From assembly GCA_023264755.1 (NCBI GenBank), contig JAHFVB010000192.1:1-8626 (forward strand): DNA of 8,626 bases. Direction: 5' to 3'. The notes under the pieces are model-generated. The model saw nothing but the letters and a program-made list of their open reading frames with translations, ran no database searches and had not been told where the DNA came from. How positions within the stretch are numbered: the stretch's first letter is position 1; every line of letters starts with the position of its first letter. Source of the DNA: Mycobacterium sp. Its GTDB lineage: Bacteria > Actinomycetota > Actinomycetes > Mycobacteriales > Mycobacteriaceae. Of the stretch, positions 1-6,940 are shown piece after piece. A program made the translations under genes and the position numbers.

Positions 1-22
1 CCGGCATCGTGAACTCGATCAT
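1..22 (-). CDS. E2 lipoyl acyltransferase of the dehydrogenase complex, N-terminal fragment
   Basis: Only seven codons lie inside the window, reading MIEFTMP from an ATG at position 22. This matches the usual opening of the lipoyl domain of dihydrolipoamide acyltransferases (E2). E2 carries the acyl group from E1 to CoA and forms the core of the 2-oxoacid/acetoin dehydrogenase complex. The ATG overlaps the TGA of the E1 beta gene in an ATGA arrangement, so the two are probably translationally coupled. A GGAG ribosome-binding site lies 7 bases upstream. The call rests on the short peptide plus the E1 alpha-E1 beta-E2 gene order normal for these complexes; the rest of the gene lies outside the window. 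Confidence 0.7.
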
Positions 23-999
23 CGCTGGTCTCCGAACAGCGCTCGCACTGCCGCGACGATCTTGTCCTGCTGTGGCAGCGCCGCGACCTCCAGGTGCTTG
101 GCGTAGGGCATCGGCACCTCGGCGCTACACACCCTGGCGATGGGGGCATCGAGGTCGAAGAAGGCGTGCTCGACGAGCTGGGCACTGACTTCGGCCGCCA
201 AACTTCCCGTCCGCCAACCCTCGTCGACCACGACCGCACGATGCGTGCGGCGTACCGACGCGACGAACGTCTCGGTATCCAGGGGCCGCAGCGAGCGCAG
301 GTCGACCACTTCGCACTCGATGCCGGCCTGGGCCAGCTCGTCGGCCGCATCGAGGGCCTTTGGTAGGCAGCCTCCGTAGGTGATGACGGTGACGTCGGAC
401 CCGCTGCGCCGGATCGCTGCCCGTGAAATGTTCTGCGGGGTAAGCGATTCGACGTCCGCAGTGGAGTTGTAGAGCTGAACGTGCTCGAAGATGACCACTG
501 GGTCCGGGTCGGCCAGCGCAGTGACCAGCATGCCGTAGGCGTCTTCCACCGTCGCGGGCGCAACCACCTTGATGCCGGGGATGTGCGCATACCAACCCTC
601 GAGGCTGTGCGAGTGCTGCGCGGCCAACTGCCGGCCCGCTCCGGTCGCCATCCGCACCACCAGCGGCACCGAGAACTGTCCACCGGACATGTGCCGCAAG
701 GCCGCTGCGGTGTTGACGAGCTGGTCCAGGGCCAGCAGGCTGAAGTTGACCGTCATCACCTCGACGATGGGCCGCAATCCGCCAAGTGCGGCCCCGATTC
801 CGATACCCACGAAGCCCAGCTCCGAGAGCGGGGTGTCGCGCACCCGTTCCGGCCCGAACTCCTGCAACAGGCCCTTGGTCACCGCGTAGGTGCCACCGTA
901 GGCGCCGACGTCCTCGCCCATCAGCACCACTCGCGGGTCGGCGAGCAAGGCGTCCCGGATCGAATCGTGTACCGCCGTGCGGTATGCCGTCTTGCTCAT
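19..999 (-). CDS. 2-oxoacid/acetoin dehydrogenase E1 component, beta subunit
   Basis: A 326-aa protein, the normal length for a separate E1 beta chain. With E1 alpha it forms the thiamine-diphosphate-dependent alpha2beta2 decarboxylase/lyase that reductively acylates the lipoyl group of E2. Visible family marks are GEDVG at residues 28-32, the PLSE segment ending at Glu60 (the glutamate expected to activate the thiazolium ring), and the histidine-containing loop [19 protein letters not shown] around 128-146, followed by the transketolase C-terminal domain. The ATG at 999 was chosen because the protein begins [13 protein letters not shown], a typical E1 beta start, and a GAGG Shine-Dalgarno lies 7 bases upstream. 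The same frame stays open further upstream, but that stretch only shadows E1 alpha. The start overlaps the E1 alpha stop by 4 bp. Acetoin is the preferred substrate from context; pyruvate or branched-chain oxoacids remain possible. Confidence 0.93.
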   Translation of the reverse strand: MSKTAYRTAVHDSIRDALLADPRVVLMGEDVGAYGGTYAVTKGLLQEFGPERVRDTPLSELGFVGIGIGAALGGLRPIVEVMTVNFSLLALDQLVNTAAALRHMSGGQFSVPLVVRMATGAGRQLAAQHSHSLEGWYAHIPGIKVVAPATVEDAYGMLVTALADPDPVVIFEHVQLYNSTADVESLTPQNISRAAIRRSGSDVTVITYGGCLPKALDAADELAQAGIECEVVDLRSLRPLDTETFVASVRRTHRAVVVDEGWRTGSLAAEVSAQLVEHAFFDLDAPIARVCSAEVPMPYAKHLEVAALPQQDKIVAAVRALFGDQR

Positions 1000-1972
1000 C
1001 GGACCACCTCGGCCGACGCGGGTGTCATCACGTCCCGGGTCAGGTCCTCCACGGGCTCCCACGTCCCCGCCTCGGCGTAGGCCACCGCATCGGCGATTTC
1101 CTCCTCGGCGGCGCGGCGGATCGCGGCGACGTCGTCGTCGGTCAGCACTCCTGCGGCCTTGCCCCGCTCGGTGAAGCTGCGGATCGGATCGCGTTCGCGC
1201 CAATGCTCGACTTCGGCCTTTTCGCGGTACAACTCGGGATCGAACATCGAATGCGGGCGGAAGCGGTAGGTGCGGAACTCCAGGAAGAACGGGCCACCGC
1301 CGTTGCGGACCTGGTAGGCCCCCTCTTGGGCGGCGGCCTGGCAGGCGAGCACGTCCATGCCGTCCACTGCCAGCGCCGGTATCCGGTAAGACTCCGCCTT
1401 CGCGGTCATGTCGGTTTGCGCCTGCTCGACCGTGATCGCCGTGCCCATCGCGTAAAGGTTGTTCTCGCAACAGAACAGCACCGGCAGCTGCCAGAGCTTG
1501 GCGAGGTTCATCGACTCGTGGAAGGCCCCCTCTGCGACGGCGCCTTCGCCGAAGTAGCAGGCGGTGACCCGCGGGGTGCCGAGCTGTTTGTCGGCCAGCG
1601 CCAAACCGGCTGCCAGCGGCAGGCCGCCACCGACGATCGCGTTGCCGCCGTAGAACCGGGTACGTGCATCGAAGAGGTGCATCGAGCCGCCGCGTCCGCG
1701 CGAGCAGCCCTCCTGCTTGCCGAACATCTCGGCCATGATCTTGGTCATCGGGACGCCCCGCAGCAGGGCGTGCGCGTGATCGCGGTAGGTGGCCACCACC
1801 GCGTCCTCGGCCTCCAGCACCCGCAGCGAACCAGCCGCCACCGCCTCCTCACCCACGTAGAGATGCAGGAATCCGCGGATCTTGGCCGCGCTGTACAACT
1901 CGGCGCACTTCTCCTCCATCAGCCGCACCCGCACCATGTCGGACAGCAGCAGTGCCGCCAGCTCACGGTCCA

Positions 1973-1976
<4 letters not shown>
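996..1976 (-). CDS. 2-oxoacid/acetoin dehydrogenase E1 component, alpha subunit
   Basis: A 326-aa thiamine-diphosphate-binding subunit, partner of E1 beta. The family landmarks are [11 protein letters not shown] at 64-74, the thiamine-diphosphate/metal motif from GEGAVAEG (143-150) to the ENN at 171-173, and a loop [12 protein letters not shown] around 240-251 matching the phosphorylation-loop region of pyruvate dehydrogenase E1 alpha. The first motif reads GEG where the family normally has GDG, a conservative Asp-to-Glu change at a metal ligand. Start choice: the GTG at 1976 lies 7 bases after a strong AAGGAGGTGA Shine-Dalgarno and overlaps the synthetase stop by 4 bp (GTGA). An ATG one codon later, at 1973, is a near-equal alternative. 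Its stop overlaps the E1 beta ATG. It fits the AcoA group in context, but sequence alone does not fix the substrate. Confidence 0.92.
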
Positions 1977-3850
<1,874 letters not shown>

Positions 3851-3855
3851 GATGA

Positions 3856-3864
3856 CTCCTCTCC
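3856..3864 (-). promoter_or_regulatory. Shine-Dalgarno supporting the GTG start of the acetyl-CoA synthetase
   Basis: On the minus strand the bases read GGAGAGGAG, followed by TCATC and then GTG. This is the best ribosome-binding site near the beginning of the gene and favours initiation at 3850. The ATG at 3883 is preceded only by a GGAAAA-like sequence. If translation starts at 3883, this site would simply lie inside the coding region. Confidence 0.55.
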
Positions 3865-3957
3865 GGACGGGCGATTGAGCCATCGTTTTCCAGCCGCCGG
3901 GACGACGCTAGAGACCAAGGTCACAACACCGCCCTACCGATGCCGAAAGTCCTCGCC

Positions 3958-3979
3958 CACAGGCCCGATCGGCCCTGTG
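3958..3979. promoter_or_regulatory. 22-bp near-perfect palindrome in the divergent intergenic region
   Basis: The left arm CACAGGcCCGA and the right arm TCGGcCCTGTG are complementary at 10 of 11 pairs, centred on CGATCG. It lies between the leftward acetyl-CoA synthetase operon and the rightward F420-type reductase gene, 31 bases upstream of the latter's ATG. The length and position suit the operator of a dimeric regulator controlling one or both directions. No T-run follows and there is essentially no loop, so a terminator is less likely. No regulator gene is visible nearby, so the binding protein is unknown. Confidence 0.45.
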
Positions 3980-4010
3980 CGACGGGCCGCCAGGAGACCA
4001 ACATCAGGCC

Positions 4011-4463
4011 ATGACCAACCACACCATCAGTCCGGCGAAATCCGCGCTACGGACGTTCAACAAGCACGTACTGAACCCAGCCATGCTGCTGTTGGCTGGG
4101 CGCAAGCATTGGTATGCAGGAGTCATCCGCCATACCGGACGACGAACCGGCAAGGCCTACGCCACTCCCGTCGTGGCCGAACAGGTGGCCGACGGCGTCA
4201 TCGTCCCGCTGCCCTATGGCACGGATGTCGACTGGCTCCGCAACGCACTCGCGGCCGGCAAGGCCTCGATGACCGTCGCAGGACAGTCGTTCGACGTCGT
4301 CGATCCGCGAATCATCGATGCCAAGGCCGCCGCCGAGCAGCTGTCCGCCCGTCGCCGCCGCGAGTTCGCCCGGTTCGGCATCGACCGCTTCGTCAAGTTC
4401 GGGCTGGTGACCGACTCCGACGCCGAACACCGCGGCCCCGCCAACACCGAACCCCAATCCTGA
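4011..4463 (+). CDS. nitroreductase-family deazaflavin (F420)-dependent oxidoreductase
   Basis: A 150-aa protein resembling the small split-beta-barrel deazaflavin-dependent reductases related to Ddn. Such enzymes use reduced coenzyme F420 to reduce quinones, nitro compounds or other substrates. Visible marks are an N-terminal helix rich in aliphatic residues (NPAMLLLAGRKHWYAG, about 22-37), the basic turn HTGRRTGK (41-48) characteristic of F420 phosphate contact in the family, and a barrel strand DGVIVPLPYG (61-70) followed by WLRNALAAG. It lacks the SKGG...HP-WY-NL stretch of canonical Ddn, so substrate and subgroup are uncertain. The spacing of AGGAG (3992-3996) to the ATG is long, at 14 bases, so initiation is either weak or uses a later AGG. 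It is divergent from the synthetase operon and precedes hspX, possibly as a separate transcript. Confidence 0.78.
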   Translation: MTNHTISPAKSALRTFNKHVLNPAMLLLAGRKHWYAGVIRHTGRRTGKAYATPVVAEQVADGVIVPLPYGTDVDWLRNALAAGKASMTVAGQSFDVVDPRIIDAKAAAEQLSARRRREFARFGIDRFVKFGLVTDSDAEHRGPANTEPQS

Positions 4464-4577
4464 CTCAGCGCTCAGCTCTGGAAGCCGGGTTCACCGCCAA
4501 TACGACTATCCGCCAGTCGGTCTCATCCACCGTCAGCGAGCGACGGCCGCCAGTCGCGCGGACGAACGACCTCCGGT
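4464..4577. other. intergenic stretch upstream of the DosR-like box
   Basis: This holds no convincing gene. Two small structures are visible: a hairpin CCGTC-7-GACGG (4530-4546), and CGACC-TCC-GGTCG (4567-4579) abutting the DosR-like box. The nonamer CGCCAGTCG occurs twice, at 4511 and 4548. None is strong enough to assign a function, although the hairpins could slow read-through from the preceding gene. Confidence 0.35.
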
Positions 4578-4597
4578 CGGGGGACTTCCGTCCCTAG
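4578..4597. promoter_or_regulatory. DosR (DevR)-like binding box upstream of hspX
   Basis: The 20 bases CGGGGGACTTCCGTCCCTAG match the mycobacterial DosR consensus TTSGGGACTWWAGTCCCSAA at 14 positions, including GGGACT in one half and GTCCC in the other. It lies 76 bases before the hspX ATG, in the only sizeable gap on that side. In M. tuberculosis hspX is a strongly DosR-induced gene with boxes in this kind of position, so hypoxia or nitric-oxide induction is expected here too. Binding itself is inferred. Confidence 0.7.
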
Positions 4598-4660
4598 TGA
4601 GCGCCGGACGGCCGGTGATCGGATTGCGATGGTCATCAGTACCAAACCAACATCAAGCCA

Positions 4661-4666
4661 AAGGAG
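4661..4666 (+). promoter_or_regulatory. ribosome-binding site fixing the hspX start
   Basis: AAGGAG lies 7 bases before the ATG at 4674. The in-frame ATG at 4629 has no comparable site and would add 15 residues not expected in HspX proteins, so 4674 is preferred. Confidence 0.8.
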
Positions 4667-4673
4667 CACGATC

Positions 4674-5105
4674 ATGCCCGATGTCGCTGTGCAACAACAT
4701 CATCGACCGTCCTGGCCCGCGATATCCGAGTTCTTCTCGAGCCTCCCGTCGTGGGGCAACCTGCGCCCGATGTTCGACGGCCACCCCATCAAGGTCGAAG
4801 ACAAGGTCGAGGACGGCAAGTACGAACTGCAGGCAGAGCTTCCGGGAGTGGACCCTAGCAAGGACGTCGACGTGACCGTCCGCGACGGGATCCTGACCAT
4901 CAAGGCCGAGCGGAGCGAGAAGAAGGATTCGAATGGACGCTCGGAGTTCACCTACGGTTCGTTCAGCCGTTCGGTGACCCTTCCGGCCGGGGCTGACGAA
5001 GACCACATCAAGGCCAGCTACGACAAGGGCATTCTGATCGTGTCGGTGCCGCTGACGGAGTCCGAGGTCCCCGCCAAGCACGTCGCGATCGAGTCGTCGA
5101 ACTGA
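4674..5105 (+). CDS. hspX: small heat-shock protein, HspX/alpha-crystallin (Acr) orthologue
   Basis: A 143-aa Hsp20-family chaperone, nearly the same length as the 144-aa M. tuberculosis HspX as I recall it. Such proteins form oligomers that hold unfolding proteins in an ATP-independent way and accumulate in non-growing hypoxic cells. The alpha-crystallin domain spans about residues 37-130. Strongly HspX-like stretches are AELPGVDPSKDVDV (54-67), VRDGILTIKAER (69-80), GRSEFTYGSF (88-97), GADEDHIKASYDKGIL (106-121) and the end HVAIESSN. The C-terminal tail reads V-A-I in place of the usual I-x-I contact motif, a mild variation. An upstream DosR-like box predicts induction by hypoxia or nitric oxide. 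The neighbouring redox genes could be part of the same stress response, but each seems to have its own upstream signals. Confidence 0.95.
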   Translation: MPDVAVQQHHRPSWPAISEFFSSLPSWGNLRPMFDGHPIKVEDKVEDGKYELQAELPGVDPSKDVDVTVRDGILTIKAERSEKKDSNGRSEFTYGSFSRSVTLPAGADEDHIKASYDKGILIVSVPLTESEVPAKHVAIESSN

Positions 5106-5136
5106 CCCGATCCGCGGCCCCCGGAGCCTCGTCGAC

Positions 5137-5169
5137 GGTCAGCCTGGTGGGCGACCGCACGCGCTGACC
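5137..5169. repeat. inverted repeat GGTCAGC-N19-GCTGACC
   Basis: Two perfect 7-base arms (5137-5143 and 5163-5169) are separated by 19 bases between hspX and the response-regulator flavoprotein gene. The centre is about 52 bases before the predicted transcription start of that gene, so it may be an activator or repressor site. It might instead be a weak rho-independent-like hairpin ending the hspX mRNA, but no T-run follows; A residues do. Confidence 0.4.
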
Positions 5170-5177
5170 AAAAACCG

Positions 5178-5191
5178 GCTGGACGGCCAGC
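5178..5191. repeat. short dyad GCTGG-ACGG-CCAGC immediately upstream of the -10 element
   Basis: Perfect 5-base arms around a 4-base spacer end one base before the CATAAT element. It occupies the space between the expected -35 and -10 regions, where a bound protein would affect polymerase directly. Short GC dyads are common in such DNA, so this is only a candidate operator. Confidence 0.3.
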
Positions 5192-5192
5192 G

Positions 5193-5198
5193 CATAAT
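5193..5198 (+). promoter_or_regulatory. -10 promoter element of a probable leaderless transcript
   Basis: CATAAT is an AT-rich hexamer in GC-rich surroundings and matches the mycobacterial -10 consensus TANNNT/TATAAT at five of six positions. Transcription would begin about 7 bases later, near 5204-5207, which is exactly at the GTG/ATG start of the next gene. No properly spaced Shine-Dalgarno precedes that gene, which agrees with leaderless initiation, common in mycobacteria. No clear -35 was seen. Confidence 0.55.
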
Positions 5199-5206
5199 TG
5201 AGGGTG

Positions 5207-6904
5207 ATGACTGGATCAGCGCCCGAGCCACGTAAACCCGCCATACTGACCGTCGACGACGACCCCGCCGTGTCGCGTGCAGTTGCCCGCGACCTGCGCC
5301 GCCATTACGGGGAGCGCTACCGCATCGTCCGCGCCGAATCAGGGCCCGACGCGCTTGCCGCCATCAAGGAGCTCAAGCTCCGCGGCGAGACCGTCGCCGT
5401 CTTCGTCGCCGACTACCGGATGCCCCAGATGAGTGGCATCGAATTCCTCGAAGCGGCGATGGACATCTTCCCGCTGGCCCGTCGGGTACTGCTGACGGCC
5501 TATGCCGACGTGCACGCCGCCATCGACGCCATCAACGTCGTCGACTTGGACAAGTACCTGCAGAAGCCGTGGGATCCGCCCGAGGAGAAGCTCTATCCCG
5601 TCATCGACGAGCTCCTCGAGGAGTGGCACGCCACCGGCGACCGCGCCATCCCCTACACCAAGGTGATCGGTCACCGCTGGAACCCGCGGTCCTGGGAGGT
5701 CCGCCAGTTCCTGGCCCGCAATCAGCATTCCTTCCGTTCGTTCATGGCCGACGAGCCGAAGGGCATGCAACTGCTCGAAGCCGCCGGACTCGACGGCATG
5801 CAGCTGCCGGTGGTGATCACGGAGAAGGGCGAGTCCCTCGTCGAGCCGAGCAACGCCGAGCTCGCCGCGATGCTCGGGCTGTCCACCGAACCGTCGCTGC
5901 AGATGTACGACCTCGCCGTCATCGGCGGCGGCCCGGCCGGCCTGGCGGCCGCGGTGTACGGCGCGTCCGAGGGGCTGGAGACCGTGCTCGTCGAACGCAC
6001 GACGACCGGCGGGCAGGCGGGCCGCAGTTCCCGAATCGAGAACTACCTCGGGTTCGAGAACGGGGTGTCGGGGGCCGTGCTGACCACGGCCGCCCGGCGG
6101 CAGGCCGAACGGTTCGGCGCCGAGGTCATCACCACGCGGCAGGTGGTCAAACTGCACGTCGGGGATAGCGCGCCCACCATCGAGTTCGAGGACGGCAGCA
6201 CCATCGGAGCGCGCTCGGTCATCCTGGCCACCGGCGTCGAGTACCGCCCGCTTCGGGTCAACGGCTGCTGGCAGAACCCCGATGACCCGGACGGCAACGA
6301 CTACACCGATCGCGGCGTCTACTACGGCGCATCGGTCTCGCAGGCCTCGGAGTGCAAGGGTGAGGACGTCTACATCGTCGGCGGCGCCAACTCCGCCGGA
6401 CAGGCCGCGATGTTCATGTCGAAGGAAGCCAACTCGGTGACGCTGCTGGTCCGCGGCCCGTCACTGGAAGCCTCGATGTCGCACTACCTGATCCAGCAGA
6501 TCGAACAGAATCCGAAGATCCACGTCAGGACCTGCACCGAGGTCGTAGACACCTGCGGCGAGGACGGCCACCTGTCCGCCCTGTGGCTGGAGGACAAGCG
6601 CACCGGAGAACGCGAGCAGGTCGCCTGCGGGCGGATGTGTTGTTTCATCGGCGCGACGCCGCGCACCGAGTGGCTCGACGGCGACCTGGCTCTGGACGAC
6701 CACGGATTCATCCTTGCGGGTCCGGATCTCAAGGACGTCTGCGGCTGGAGCCGGGACAGGCCGCCGCATCACTTGGAAACAAGTGTGCCCGGTGTGTTTG
6801 TTGCAGGAGACGTGCGTGCCCAATCCGCGAAGCGGGTGGCGGCTGCCGTCGGCGAGGGATCGATGGCAGTGATGCTGGTACACCGCTACCTGGCCGAAGC
6901 GTGA
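5207..6904 (+). CDS. response-regulator receiver domain fused to a thioredoxin-reductase-like flavoprotein
   Basis: A 565-aa three-part protein. Residues 11-140 are a complete receiver domain: acidic pair D17/D18, phospho-acceptor D69 in VADYRMP, T97 and K120 (QKPWD). Residues about 150-225 resemble a glutaredoxin/thioredoxin fold with a LPVV cis-proline-like turn (200-203) but have no cysteine where CxxC belongs (HRWNPRSW). Residues 234-565 are a two-dinucleotide-domain flavoprotein: FAD motif VIGGGPAG (238-245), GGQAG...IENYLGF, NADPH motif VGGANSAG (391-398) and the terminal FAD motif VFVAGD (530-535). The CATC motif of true thioredoxin reductases is replaced by YYGASVSQASEC (372-383). It is therefore probably an NAD(P)H-dependent flavin oxidoreductase rather than a classical thioredoxin reductase, and its electron acceptor is unknown. 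ATG 5207 was chosen over TTG 5198, which lies within the -10 element. It is followed 36 bp later by a histidine kinase, its likely phosphodonor. Confidence 0.9.
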   Translation: MTGSAPEPRKPAILTVDDDPAVSRAVARDLRRHYGERYRIVRAESGPDALAAIKELKLRGETVAVFVADYRMPQMSGIEFLEAAMDIFPLARRVLLTAYADVHAAIDAINVVDLDKYLQKPWDPPEEKLYPVIDELLEEWHATGDRAIPYTKVIGHRWNPRSWEVRQFLARNQHSFRSFMADEPKGMQLLEAAGLDGMQLPVVITEKGESLVEPSNAELAAMLGLSTEPSLQMYDLAVIGGGPAGLAAAVYGASEGLETVLVERTTTGGQAGRSSRIENYLGFENGVSGAVLTTAARRQAERFGAEVITTRQVVKLHVGDSAPTIEFEDGSTIGARSVILATGVEYRPLRVNGCWQNPDDPDGNDYTDRGVYYGASVSQASECKGEDVYIVGGANSAGQAAMFMSKEANSVTLLVRGPSLEASMSHYLIQQIEQNPKIHVRTCTEVVDTCGEDGHLSALWLEDKRTGEREQVACGRMCCFIGATPRTEWLDGDLALDDHGFILAGPDLKDVCGWSRDRPPHHLETSVPGVFVAGDVRAQSAKRVAAAVGEGSMAVMLVHRYLAEA

Positions 6905-6928
6905 TCGCCGACGTCCGGCGTGGCCGAG

Positions 6929-6934
6929 AAAGGA
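6929..6934 (+). promoter_or_regulatory. ribosome-binding site for the histidine kinase
   Basis: AAAGGA lies 6 bases before the ATG at 6941 and supports that start over the in-frame GTG at 6920, which has no comparable site. Confidence 0.65.
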
Positions 6935-6940
6935 AGCCCA

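Noticed and set aside
999..1470. N-terminal extension of E1 beta to 483 residues
   Set aside because: The extension is an out-of-frame reading of E1 alpha and has Arg/Gly-rich low-complexity composition. The ATG at 999 gives the normal family length.
3941..3960. DosR-like site on the minus strand upstream of the synthetase operon (GAGGACTTTCGGC)
   Set aside because: About 11 of 20 positions match and the second half-site is missing, so it is not reported as a feature.
4499..4518. Possible second DosR box upstream of hspX
   Set aside because: Only GACTAT and a few other bases agree with the consensus, about 9 of 20, no better than expected by chance.
4629..4673. Upstream ATG giving hspX 15 extra residues
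   Set aside because: It lacks a Shine-Dalgarno, while AAGGAG sits 7 bases before the ATG at 4674 and the shorter product matches HspX length and N-terminus.
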